Assembly: GCF_020177055.1 (NCBI RefSeq)
Contig: NZ_JAIQXT010000005.1
Coordinates: 456,470 to 520,469 of the forward strand
Length of the DNA stretch: 64,000 bases
Direction of reading: 5' to 3'
Source: Sphingomonas sp. R647
Lineage (GTDB): Bacteria > Pseudomonadota > Alphaproteobacteria > Sphingomonadales > Sphingomonadaceae
Shown here: positions 30,113 through 38,597 of the stretch, piece by piece
How the letters are laid out: each line of letters begins with the position of its first letter
Numbering within the stretch: the first letter of the stretch is position 1
Position numbers and translations under genes: made by a program
The notes under the pieces: generated by a model
What the model was told of the DNA's origin: nothing
Database searches by the model: none
Seen by the model: the letters and a program-made list of their open reading frames with translations, nothing else

Positions 30113-31357
30113 ATGAACGCCGACGACGCAGCGCCCGAAGAGGCGCGGGGGGAAACAAAACGGTTCCGCGCCAAGCGCGACGCGATCCTCGCGGCGGCGG
30201 CGGACGTGATCAACGACCAGAGCGCGAAGGGCATGACCTTCGCGGACGTCGCACAGCGCGTCGGCCTCAACACCACCAGCGTTACCTATTATTTCAAACG
30301 CAAGGAAGACCTTGCCGCCGCTGCGTTCGACGTGACGCTCGACCGGCTCGACGCGATGCTGGACGAGGCGCATCGCGAAGCGACGGCGGAAGCCCGCGTC
30401 GCCCGCTATCTGTCGATCAACATGGAGCGGCTGGCGCGCATCCATCGCGGCGAGGAGAAGGCGCTGGCGATCCTGTCCGATCTGCGCGCGATGGAGGGTG
30501 AACTGCGCACCCGCCTGATGCAGCGCTGGCAGCAGATTTTCCGCAAGACCCGCGCCTTGTGGGGCGAAGGCGGCACGCGCGCCGAAACCGATCTGCGCGG
30601 CGCGCGCGCGCATGTGCTGCTCGAGAACACCTTCTGGCTTCCGGCCTGGATCACCCGCTACGAGGTTGACGAATATTCCCGCGTCGAAAGCCGGCTGATG
30701 GACGTGTTTCGCCACGGCATCGCGACACCGGGCGACGTGTGGAAGCCCGCGATGCTCGACCTGATCCATGACGAGGCTGAGCCAGGGCGCGAGGCGTTTC
30801 TGCTGGCGGCAACGCGGCTGATCAACGAACTGGGCTATCGCGGCGCATCGGTGCAGAGGATCGCGAGCGAGCTCAACGTCACCAAGGGCAGCTTCTATCA
30901 CCATCTCGACGCCAAGGACGAGCTGGTGATCGAGTGCTACAAGCGCAGCTTCGATCTGATCGCCGATGCACAACGGCTGGCCGAAGACGGGCCGGGCGAC
31001 CATTGGCGCAAGCTGACCAGCATCATCGCGACTCTGCTCGACGTCCAGTTCTCCGAACGCGGGCCATTGCTGCGCACCACCGCGCTGTCCGGCCTGCCGT
31101 CGCGCGTGCGCACCGCGCTGATCGACCGGTCGAACCGCATCGCGCGCCGCTATGCCGGGATGCTGTCCGACGGCATCGCCGAAGGATCGATCCGCGCGAT
31201 CGACCCGCTGGTCGCCAGCCAGACGATGATGGCGCTCCAGAACGCCGCGTTCGACATGCGCAAATGGGCCGGCACCATGCCGCGCGACCGCGCGGTGGCC
31301 TTCTACGCCTCGACCATCGTGTTCGGCCTGTTCGACGACCGCGTGCTGGAGTTCTGA
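30113..31357 (+). CDS. tandem TetR transcriptional regulator (two TetR units in one chain)
   Basis: A 414-residue protein, twice the usual TetR length. Unit 1 has its helix-turn-helix at FADVAQRVGLNTTSVTYYFK (about residues 43-62) and unit 2 at VQRIASELNVTKGSFYHHLD (about 247-266), each followed by its own helical ligand-binding region. One chain could therefore bind an operator as a pseudo-dimer or link two sites. It is divergent from the acyl-CoA dehydrogenase/phosphotransferase operon and is likely its acyl-CoA-responsive repressor. There is no frameshift between the units and the start ATG is clear. Confidence 0.92.
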   Translation: MNADDAAPEEARGETKRFRAKRDAILAAAADVINDQSAKGMTFADVAQRVGLNTTSVTYYFKRKEDLAAAAFDVTLDRLDAMLDEAHREATAEARVARYLSINMERLARIHRGEEKALAILSDLRAMEGELRTRLMQRWQQIFRKTRALWGEGGTRAETDLRGARAHVLLENTFWLPAWITRYEVDEYSRVESRLMDVFRHGIATPGDVWKPAMLDLIHDEAEPGREAFLLAATRLINELGYRGASVQRIASELNVTKGSFYHHLDAKDELVIECYKRSFDLIADAQRLAEDGPGDHWRKLTSIIATLLDVQFSERGPLLRTTALSGLPSRVRTALIDRSNRIARRYAGMLSDGIAEGSIRAIDPLVASQTMMALQNAAFDMRKWAGTMPRDRAVAFYASTIVFGLFDDRVLEF

Positions 31358-31370
31358 TCGCGCCTTGGCG

Positions 31371-32525
31371 TCAGGGGGTGTTCGCCGCCTCCGACGCCTG
31401 CGTCAGATCGATCGAGTGTAGTGTCGGCGGCCCGAGCCGACGCGCGAGCCGCGACCCTGTTGGCATGGCGTAGGACGGGCGCAAGGTGAAGCGCTCGACG
31501 CGGAAGAACCCTGCGTCCCCAGAGTCGCTCTTGCCATAGCGGCGCTTGGCCACTTGACGGATCAGCGGCGCAGCCCATCCCGCGCCCTTTGACGAGCGCA
31601 GGACTGCGGCGTCTTCGGTCGTGCCGTCGGGACGGATCCAGAACCCGATATCGACCCAGCGAATTTCGCTGCCGCCATCGATCATGCCTTCCGTCGCATC
31701 GACCCGAAATTCGCCGGAAAGCCCGAACGGTACGAGCCGGGAGTTGTCGAACGACTCATATTCGGGGGAGAAAAGAAGCGGCGGCTGTGCCCCGCCCGAG
31801 GATTGCAGCGCGGCGATCACTGCCTCCGCTTCCTTGTCCTTTCCCTCGGCGAGCAGGATGCGGGCGCGCATCACTGCAACCATCCCGATCAGGCGCGCGT
31901 CGCCCGCGTGGCGCTCGGCAATCTGGTCCAGTTGACGGCGGGCATGGCGAAAATCGCCGGTATTGAACGTCACCCAGGCGCGGCGGATGCCCAACTCGCC
32001 GGCCAATCGCAAATTACCGGCGCGCGTCGCCTGTTCTGCGGCCTCGAGATAGGCATGTTCCGCGCTCTCTGCGTGCCCGAGCCGGGTGAGCATATCGCCG
32101 ATGCGCGTCTTGGCGTGAACGGTTGTCGGATGTTGCGGCCCGAGATGGCGTCGCAGCACGGCGACGCTCTCCAACGTAGCGGTGCGGAACAGGCTGTCAT
32201 CGCCTTCATGCTCGGCAACATCCCCGAGAGTTGCGTAGAGGTCCGCCATGGTGGTCGGCATCTGCGCCGCATGTCGGCGGTTGCGTGATGCGCTCTTGCG
32301 CAGCGTCGCCTTGGCCTCATCATAGTCGCCGACGCGGAAACTCTCGACCGCCGCCTTCATCGCGGCTTCGACCTCTTCCCTGGGTGGACAGTGGCGGGCA
32401 AGGCAGGCGGCATAGGCATCGCGCAGACGCGTGCCAACGACGACGATCTCTTTGGCCGGCTCGACATCTTGATCGGGAGTCGGGATCATCGGACTGGCTG
32501 CGAGCAATACGGCAATGGACCACAT
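31371..32525 (-). CDS. exported TPR-like protein with TonB-box-like and TonB-C-like ends
   Basis: A 384-residue protein with a signal peptide (MWSIAVLLAASPMIPTPDQ). The mature start carries KEIVVVGTRLRDAYAACLAR, a TonB-box-like motif often seen in sphingomonad receptors. Helical TPR-like repeats follow (about 50-225), including SFRVGDYDEAKATLRKSASR and GDMLTRLGHAESAEHAYLEA. The C-terminus VDIGFWIRPDGTTEDAAVLR then RQVAKRRYGK resembles a TonB C-terminal domain. The ATG at 32525 has GAGG eight bases upstream. It converges on the TetR gene. Role unknown; a periplasmic scaffold is an inference. Confidence 0.8.
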   Translation of the reverse strand: MWSIAVLLAASPMIPTPDQDVEPAKEIVVVGTRLRDAYAACLARHCPPREEVEAAMKAAVESFRVGDYDEAKATLRKSASRNRRHAAQMPTTMADLYATLGDVAEHEGDDSLFRTATLESVAVLRRHLGPQHPTTVHAKTRIGDMLTRLGHAESAEHAYLEAAEQATRAGNLRLAGELGIRRAWVTFNTGDFRHARRQLDQIAERHAGDARLIGMVAVMRARILLAEGKDKEAEAVIAALQSSGGAQPPLLFSPEYESFDNSRLVPFGLSGEFRVDATEGMIDGGSEIRWVDIGFWIRPDGTTEDAAVLRSSKGAGWAAPLIRQVAKRRYGKSDSGDAGFFRVERFTLRPSYAMPTGSRLARRLGPPTLHSIDLTQASEAANTP

Positions 32526-32604
32526 GGCAAGCACCTCGTCGTTGATCGGCCAGACGGCGGTCCCTGACAGCTAACCCGAAATGGGAATACGGGCAATCCT
32601 CTCG

Positions 32605-33915
32605 TCAGCCCGCAGCCGCCCGCCGCTTCAGCCACACGCCCGCGCGCCAGTAATGGAAGATCGCCCAGGGCGTGATCGCGGCGAAGATGAGCATCGCATA
32701 GCGCAGCGAGTCCTCACCATAGGTCGGGTAGAGTGCGTCGCTGAGGCGCCCGACCGCGACCGGGCCGATGCCAAGACCGACCATGTTGATGACCAGCAAG
32801 GTGATCGCCGCCCACAGCGCGCGCACCTTTTGCGGGGCGAGGCTCTGGATCATCGCGAAGCTGGGGCCAAGATAGCTGTTCTGGAACAGCAGCGCGACGA
32901 CATAGGCGCACAGCGCAAGCTGCCAGCTGTCGAGCCAGTAGAACATCAGCGCAAATGGCAGCGCGATGACCTTGAGCAGCGCGACCATATAGCTTTGCGC
33001 ATGCATGCCGCGTGTTTTCGCCAGCCAGTCGGCAAGCCGCCCGCCGATCACCGCCGACAATGCGCCGACCACACCCAGGATCGGGGCCACGATCCACGCG
33101 ATCTCCAGCAAACTCATGTCCAGCGAGCGCTGCATGTAACTCGGCCCGAACGCAGCCAGGCCATAACCGATCATTGAGGTCAGCGTGACCCCGAGCACGA
33201 CATGCACCGCCGCCTTGTTGGCCCACATCCCGGCAAATGCCTCCCGTAGCGAGGGCATCGCATCGCTCTCCGCGACCCTGACCACGTCGGATAGGCCGCG
33301 GCGCGGCTCCACCACGAACTTCCACACGAAAAAGGCAAGAATAACGCCCGGCAGGCCGACCGCGAGCAAGGCGATGCGCCAGCCATAATAATGCGCAACC
33401 GTGCCCCCGATCATCGTCCCGAACGCGGTGCCCAGCACCACGCCCAGCGAATAGATCGCCATCGCCCCGGCGCGCTTTTCGGGCGGATAAAGGTCGGCGA
33501 TGATCGAGTGGCTCGGCGGGCTCGATCCGGCCTCGCCAATTCCGACGCCGATGCGGAAGATCAGCAGCTGGATGAAATTCTGCGCCAGTCCGCACGCGGC
33601 GGTCATCGCGCTCCACACCGTCAAGCTGATCGTGATGATGTTGCGCCGGTTCATTCGGTCGGCAAGCCGCGCGACCGGGATGCCAAGCCCGGCATAGAAG
33701 ATGGCAAAGGCAAGGCCCGTCAGCATCCCCAGCTGGGTATCGCTGAGCCCGAGGTCCTTCTTGATCAGCTCCTGCAGGATCGCGAGGATCTGGCGATCCA
33801 TATAGCTGAAGAAATAGGTGATGGTCAGCAGCGCGAGCGTGAGGCCGCGGCGCCGGATCGCCCGGTCATCGGCCCCTTCAGGAACGGGACCGTCCGGTGC
33901 GGGAATCGTCGCCAT
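32605..33915 (-). CDS. MFS transporter, spinster-like subfamily
   Basis: A 436-residue twelve-helix carrier. It has YFFSYMDRQILAILQELIKK in the first helix, the MFS motif A region RLADRMNRRNIITIS, and the helix-4/5 region GVGIGEAGSSPPSHSIIADL, which is typical of spinster-type carriers common in sphingomonads. Substrates are unknown; proximity to the TonB-dependent receptor suggests inner-membrane uptake of the same compound. AAGGAGCAG precedes the ATG. The receptor gene lies 111 bases upstream on the same strand, so the two may be co-transcribed. Confidence 0.9.
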   Translation of the reverse strand: MATIPAPDGPVPEGADDRAIRRRGLTLALLTITYFFSYMDRQILAILQELIKKDLGLSDTQLGMLTGLAFAIFYAGLGIPVARLADRMNRRNIITISLTVWSAMTAACGLAQNFIQLLIFRIGVGIGEAGSSPPSHSIIADLYPPEKRAGAMAIYSLGVVLGTAFGTMIGGTVAHYYGWRIALLAVGLPGVILAFFVWKFVVEPRRGLSDVVRVAESDAMPSLREAFAGMWANKAAVHVVLGVTLTSMIGYGLAAFGPSYMQRSLDMSLLEIAWIVAPILGVVGALSAVIGGRLADWLAKTRGMHAQSYMVALLKVIALPFALMFYWLDSWQLALCAYVVALLFQNSYLGPSFAMIQSLAPQKVRALWAAITLLVINMVGLGIGPVAVGRLSDALYPTYGEDSLRYAMLIFAAITPWAIFHYWRAGVWLKRRAAAG

Positions 33916-34026
33916 CTGAACCTGCTCCTTGTTACGCGCTACGCGACGTCATTTCTTCGCCATGGTCAAACAAAAGCGGAGCTCCGCCGCGTTCCCCGCG
34001 CGACGGAGCCCCGAAAGCTACCGGCT

Positions 34027-37008
34027 TCAGAACTTGGCGGAAACGCCAATCTTGAAGTTGCGGCCCAGAGGATTCCCCACGAACGGCTCGTAGTTGTAGT
34101 CTTCGCGCGCGAAGGGCGGATCCTGGTCAAAGATGTTGTAGATGCTGCCCGACAGCGTGACCGCATCGTTGATCGCGAACTGGACCGTGAAGTCTGCAGT
34201 GGTGAAGCTGTCGATGAACGCGCCCTCGGTCACCCGCAGCCCGCCGAGCGAGGCATTGGGGCCATAGACGCCGGTCGTCGTCGTGTTGGCGCGCTGATCG
34301 TACAGCCCGTCGATGTAGGTGACGGTCAACCGCGCATCGATCGGCCCTGCACCGAATTCAAGGAAGCCCTGCCCCTTCCATTCCGGCACCGGATACAGCG
34401 TCGTCTGATAGTTGAGCAGCCCGACACCGTCATAGCCATCCTGCACCAGCGCGCCTTCGACGAAGATGTCGCTGATCCGGTTCTGAAGCGTGTAGGTAAC
34501 GTTGCCGCCGATCGCAAAGCGGGTACCGCTGCCCAGGAAATCGGTTCCGCGATAGCTGGCCATCACGTCGATGCCCTCATTGGTGATCGACGCACCATTC
34601 TGGGTCACCGTCCTGACGCGCGAGATGGCGGTGCGCTGCGTTCCCGATCCCGGCACGCCCGGCGTGGACGCCACGCACGGCCCGGTGGAGAAGGTGAAGC
34701 GCGCCGCCAGCGCCGCATTGGTGGCACAGGTGTTGCCGCCGGTGCTGGGGAACAAGGTGTTGACCATCGAGATCAGCGGATCGGCGACGATCGCCTCTTC
34801 GATATCATAGCGGTAATAATCGATGCTGGCGCTGAAGCCGCCGGCATTGAACAGGATGCCCGCGCCGTAGTTCTTCGAGCTTTCGGGCACCAGGTTCGGA
34901 TTGCCCGCCACATCGATCGGGCGGAAGGTCGTGTCGATGATCTGGAGCGCGGTAATCGATCCCGGCGCCAGCTGGTTCAGCGTCGGCGCGCGGAAGGTGG
35001 TGCCAAAGCCGCCACGCACCGCCAGCCAGTCGGTCACCTGCCACCGCGCACGGATCTGCGGGTCAAAGGTCGATCCGGTGGCCCCGCCATAATCCTCGAA
35101 CCGCGCGGCAACCTGAAGGTTCAGCGTGTCGAGCACCGGCAGCTGCACCTCGCCATACACCGCCCACACATCGCCCTGAAGGTCATAGTCGAGATTGGTC
35201 CCAAGGAAGCCGATGGCGCCCGCGGCCGCCCGCCCACCCGAACAGGCGGCAGCATTGGTGTTGCCGTTGAGCGGGGATTCGCGACAGGGATTGGCGGCCA
35301 GATTGTTGTTGGCACCATAGCGACCGGTGATCGACATATCGCGATATTGCGCGCCCACGCCGAACTGGACCTCTCCGCCCGGCAGATTGAATCCGGTCCC
35401 GCCGCTCAAAGAGCCTTCAAACACGAGCAGGTCGGTGTTCACCTTGGTATTCGACCGGACAAAGAACCAGTCGGTCAGCTCAGCCGAGTTGCTCGGACCA
35501 TTGGCGACCGGGTTGGTCTGGCCGGTCGCCGGGTTGACGCTGACGGCGTTGCCGAACGGGTTGAGCCACAGACAGCCATTGGCACCCGGCGTCGTGCCCG
35601 AGCAATTGGGCCCGCCAAAGCCCAGCAACGCGCGCTGCACCCGATCACCGAACGAATCATAGCCGTCAATGTAACGGTAATAGCTGTGGTAGGTGGCATT
35701 GAGGTTATAGTTCAGCCCATCGGTGAGCTCGCCGCGTAGTTCGGCGGTGAAGCGGGTCGACTCGCTCTTGCGCAGACCGGTCGCCGATCCCGGAGCAAAG
35801 TCATTGTCCAGCGTCGACGGGTTGCCGCCCAGCAGGAATGGGCGGAACAACAGGGTCGGAAACAGCACACCAGCCCCCGCCGGGGTCGTATTCGCCGCCC
35901 GATAGGCAACGAGCCCCGGGTTCGCGCTCGGCACGAAAAAGCCGCTGTTGAGCAAGGCGGCGAAGGGGGCGAACGGCGTCCCGGCAATCGCCACGCCCGA
36001 AGGCGGCTGGGTCAGCAGATAGGAAGGTGAGGACAAATAGTTCGGGACCGTCGTGCGCCCCAACAGCGCCGTCACCTGGAACGTGGTCTTCTCACCCACA
36101 TCCCATTCGAAATCGATGAACGCCTGCCCGCGCGTCTCCTTTTCGACCAGATTGTCATAGGTCGAATATTGGTTGTAGCAGCGCGCATCGGCCCCGACGA
36201 AGCCGCCGAGCGGGGCGCAGGCGCTGTCCGCCGCGATGCCGGTGACCGGCGCCCCGGTCGCGCCAAGGAACAGGAAGTTCGCCGGGTTGCCGCCGCCGGT
36301 CCAGCCGCCCTGCGGGTTTTCGGCATAGGGGCGGATGGCCCAGTCGCGCTCCTTTGCCATGAGCTGGCCGCGCTGCTGATAGCCGCCCGCGACCAGCACG
36401 CGGAAATTCTCGCCAACATGACCAAAGCTGAGGGACACATCGACATCGCCGTCCGACCCGTCGATGAAGCGCCAGCTGCCCGACCCCTGGAAGCCGCGCT
36501 GATTGGTGCGTGTGATGAAATTGACCACGCCTGCAATCGCCTCGGAGCCATAGGTCGCGGCCGCGCCGTCCTTGAGCACCTCGACCCGGCTGATCGCGGC
36601 CTGGGGCAACAGGTTGATGTCGACCGACGGGACGCCATTGCCCGAGGTCGCAAGCCGCTTCGAATTGAGCAGCACCAGCGTGCGCTGCGGGCTGAGCCCG
36701 CGCAGGTTCACCGTCGCAATGCCCTCGGCCCCCTGCGAGCGGCTGTCGAACTGATTGGCATCGCCCAGCGACGCGCTCGAACTCGGCAGCGCCTTGACCA
36801 GATCCAGCACCGATGGATTGCCCTGCTTGGCAAGCTCCTCGGCGCCGATCACATCGACCGGCAGCGCCGCATCTTCAGGGGTGCCGGCGATCAGCGATCC
36901 GGTGATGACGATTTCGGATTCCTCGCCGCTGTCCTGCGCGAAGGCCGGCGCTGTTCCGCCGAGGACGAGCGCCGAAAGTCCGCACGCCGCCAAAAGCTGC
37001 TTCTTCAT
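34027..37008 (-). CDS. TonB-dependent outer-membrane receptor
   Basis: A 993-residue receptor. The signal peptide begins MKKQLLAACGLSALVLGG and ends AFAQ; the TonB box follows as SEIVITGSLI. The plug domain contains NLRGLSPQRTLVLLNSKRLA and LKDGAAATYGSEAIAGVVNF. A 22-strand-type barrel ends in phenylalanine (FKIGVSAKF), as outer-membrane proteins do. The size and NRP-rich loops suit large hydrophobic or oligosaccharide ligands. The ATG at 37008 follows GGGAGTGGG. The spinster-type MFS gene is next downstream. Confidence 0.95.
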   Translation of the reverse strand: MKKQLLAACGLSALVLGGTAPAFAQDSGEESEIVITGSLIAGTPEDAALPVDVIGAEELAKQGNPSVLDLVKALPSSSASLGDANQFDSRSQGAEGIATVNLRGLSPQRTLVLLNSKRLATSGNGVPSVDINLLPQAAISRVEVLKDGAAATYGSEAIAGVVNFITRTNQRGFQGSGSWRFIDGSDGDVDVSLSFGHVGENFRVLVAGGYQQRGQLMAKERDWAIRPYAENPQGGWTGGGNPANFLFLGATGAPVTGIAADSACAPLGGFVGADARCYNQYSTYDNLVEKETRGQAFIDFEWDVGEKTTFQVTALLGRTTVPNYLSSPSYLLTQPPSGVAIAGTPFAPFAALLNSGFFVPSANPGLVAYRAANTTPAGAGVLFPTLLFRPFLLGGNPSTLDNDFAPGSATGLRKSESTRFTAELRGELTDGLNYNLNATYHSYYRYIDGYDSFGDRVQRALLGFGGPNCSGTTPGANGCLWLNPFGNAVSVNPATGQTNPVANGPSNSAELTDWFFVRSNTKVNTDLLVFEGSLSGGTGFNLPGGEVQFGVGAQYRDMSITGRYGANNNLAANPCRESPLNGNTNAAACSGGRAAAGAIGFLGTNLDYDLQGDVWAVYGEVQLPVLDTLNLQVAARFEDYGGATGSTFDPQIRARWQVTDWLAVRGGFGTTFRAPTLNQLAPGSITALQIIDTTFRPIDVAGNPNLVPESSKNYGAGILFNAGGFSASIDYYRYDIEEAIVADPLISMVNTLFPSTGGNTCATNAALAARFTFSTGPCVASTPGVPGSGTQRTAISRVRTVTQNGASITNEGIDVMASYRGTDFLGSGTRFAIGGNVTYTLQNRISDIFVEGALVQDGYDGVGLLNYQTTLYPVPEWKGQGFLEFGAGPIDARLTVTYIDGLYDQRANTTTTGVYGPNASLGGLRVTEGAFIDSFTTADFTVQFAINDAVTLSGSIYNIFDQDPPFAREDYNYEPFVGNPLGRNFKIGVSAKF

Positions 37009-37279
37009 AGATCCCACTCCCGTTCGGCCGGAACGCTGTGCGGTTCCATACCGTAAACTCGAATAGAACGAGTTCCGGACTTCGGGTCAAGGCGAGAAAA
37101 GCGTTGCGAAACGCCACTTATCCGGTGGTGTATCAGGAAAAGCACGCTGCATTCAGTACCAGCAAAATACGCGCGGGTATGTTGAACGGATCTTCTAAAC
37201 GATCGATTTTATACCGCAGATGCGAAAAGGGGCGCTGCCGTCAATTGCGGAAGCGCCCCCGAGCTTGATCGGCATCTTT
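37009..37279. other. AT-richer leader of the TonB-dependent receptor gene
   Basis: No gene is seen here; with the adjacent repeat it makes the 419-base gap between the receptor and the upstream acyl-CoA dehydrogenase. Composition is clearly lower in GC than surrounding genes, as expected of a promoter-bearing region. It holds the promoter-like and palindromic elements listed at 37056-37090. Confidence 0.6.
37056..37090 (-). promoter_or_regulatory. candidate receptor promoter with overlapping operator
   Basis: On the minus strand TTGACC (37090-37085) and TCTATT (37067-37062) are separated by 17 bases, a sigma-70-like layout whose -10 lies about 54 bases before the receptor ATG. A perfect inverted repeat, AACTCG-N7-CGAGTT (37056-37074), covers the -10 element, so a repressor bound there would block initiation. 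Position and symmetry support the call; nothing experimental does. Confidence 0.5.
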
Positions 37280-37417
37280 TAATCCTCCCCCGCCAGGGGG
37301 AGGTGGCACGCGAAGCGTGACGGAGGGGGAGGAAGCACCGCGGCGATAGGCGAAAAGACGCAGCCGCCCTCCCCCTCCGTCGCCTGCGGCGACACCTCCC
37401 CTGGCGGGAGAGGATTA
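37280..37417. repeat. family E intergenic repeat, copy 1
   Basis: A 138-base element starting AATCCTCCCCCGCCAGGGGG and ending with its complement, with inner segments GACGGAGGGGGAGGAAGCAC and CCTCCCCCTCCGTCGCC also complementary, so it folds as nested hairpins. It is closely similar to the element at 58203-58340 throughout, including the loop CGCAGCCGCCC. Confidence 0.92.
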
Positions 37418-37427
37418 CGCCGCGACC

Positions 37428-38498
37428 TTAGAACCCGCTCAGCCGCGCGAACCGGTCGCGGTGATAGGCAGTATTGCCCCACATCTGCTCAAGCACGCGC
37501 ATGCGCTTGAGATAAAATCCCGCATCATATTCGTCGGTCATGCCGATGCCGCCATGCAGCTGGATCAGCTCGCGGCTCATCAGATGGCCGATCTCGTTCG
37601 CCTTGCCCTTGGCCAGCGATGCCGCCTGACGCACATCGCCGCCCCGGTCGATCGCGGCAAGCCCCGCCTCGACCGCCGAGCGCATCTGCTCGATCTCGCT
37701 GAACAGATTGGCCATGCGGTGCTGCAGCGCCTGGAAGGTCGCGAGGATCTGCCCGAACTGCACGCGCTGTTTGAGGTAGGCGAGCGTGGTGTCGAACGCC
37801 TGACCCGCCATGCCGAGCATCTCGGCGGCGGCGAGCACGGCGGCGCGATCGAGCACCGCGTCGAGCAGGTCGGCACCGCCCGATGCGAGCTTGTCCGCAG
37901 CCGCGCCGTCGAACGTTACCTGCGCATGACTGCGGAAATCGACGAGGTGGCGGCGATCGACGGTCACGCCCTCCCCCGCCTCGACCAGATACAGGCCATC
38001 GGCGGCGGCGACCACAAACAGCCCGGCGCTGTCACCCTCGGCGACGAACGCCTTGGTACCGCTGAGCTTGCCGCCCTCGACCGAGGCCGCGATCGCCGAT
38101 GGATCATGCCGCGGCCCTTCATCGACTGCGAGCGTCGCGACCAGTTCCCCGCTGGCGATGCGCGGGAGATACTTGTCCTTCTGTGCATCGCTGCCGCCCA
38201 GCAGGATGGCGGATGCAGCCGCCGCAGATGCGGCAATCGGGCTGGCGGCAAGCGTCTTGCCCAGTTCCTCGATCACGAGGCCAAGGCTCAGCCAGCCGAA
38301 ATCGCTGCCGCCCTGCGCCTCCGGGATAATCACCCCGGTCCAGCCCATTTCGGCCATCGTCGCATAGGCGGCGGGGTCGTATCCCGTCGCCTCATTGGCA
38401 TTGCGGATCTTGCGCCACGCCGTGACCGGGCTCTCATTACCCGCCCAGTCGCGCGCCATGTCGCGCAGCATCGTCTGTTCTTCGGTCAGAACGGCCAT
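37428..38498 (-). CDS. acyl-CoA dehydrogenase, small-subunit type
   Basis: A 356-residue acyl-CoA dehydrogenase with MAEMGWTGVIIPEAQGGSDF, QRVQFGQILATFQALQHRMA, and LHGGIGMTDEYDAGFYLKRM. It ends with GNTAYHRDRFARLSGF and lacks an IYEGT base motif, like the small partner at 19837, to which it is clearly related. The large partner gene (38598) lies directly upstream across a palindromic repeat. GAGGACGAAG precedes the ATG. It probably forms a heteromeric flavoenzyme with that partner. Confidence 0.92.
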   Translation of the reverse strand: MAVLTEEQTMLRDMARDWAGNESPVTAWRKIRNANEATGYDPAAYATMAEMGWTGVIIPEAQGGSDFGWLSLGLVIEELGKTLAASPIAASAAAASAILLGGSDAQKDKYLPRIASGELVATLAVDEGPRHDPSAIAASVEGGKLSGTKAFVAEGDSAGLFVVAAADGLYLVEAGEGVTVDRRHLVDFRSHAQVTFDGAAADKLASGGADLLDAVLDRAAVLAAAEMLGMAGQAFDTTLAYLKQRVQFGQILATFQALQHRMANLFSEIEQMRSAVEAGLAAIDRGGDVRQAASLAKGKANEIGHLMSRELIQLHGGIGMTDEYDAGFYLKRMRVLEQMWGNTAYHRDRFARLSGF

Positions 38499-38510
38499 AG
38501 TCTTCGTCCT

Positions 38511-38593
38511 CGTCGCCCCGGCGAAGGCCGGGGCCGCTAGAATGTTGCGCCACGCCCCGCCACGGGGCGGCCCCGGCCTGCGCCGGGGCGACG
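38511..38593. repeat. palindromic repeat (CCCCGGC core) between paired dehydrogenase genes
   Basis: Left arm CGTCGCCCCGGCGAAGGCCG (38511-38537 in full) and right arm 38567-38593 pair over 27 bases with two mismatches around a 29-base loop. It shares the CGTC...GACG ends of families A and C but not their cores. Confidence 0.88.
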
Positions 38594-38597
38594 CGGC

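Noticed and set aside
33391..35739. A 782-residue plus-strand frame across the receptor and MFS genes
   Set aside because: It runs antisense to two clear genes, with arginine/aspartate-rich sequence and no domains.
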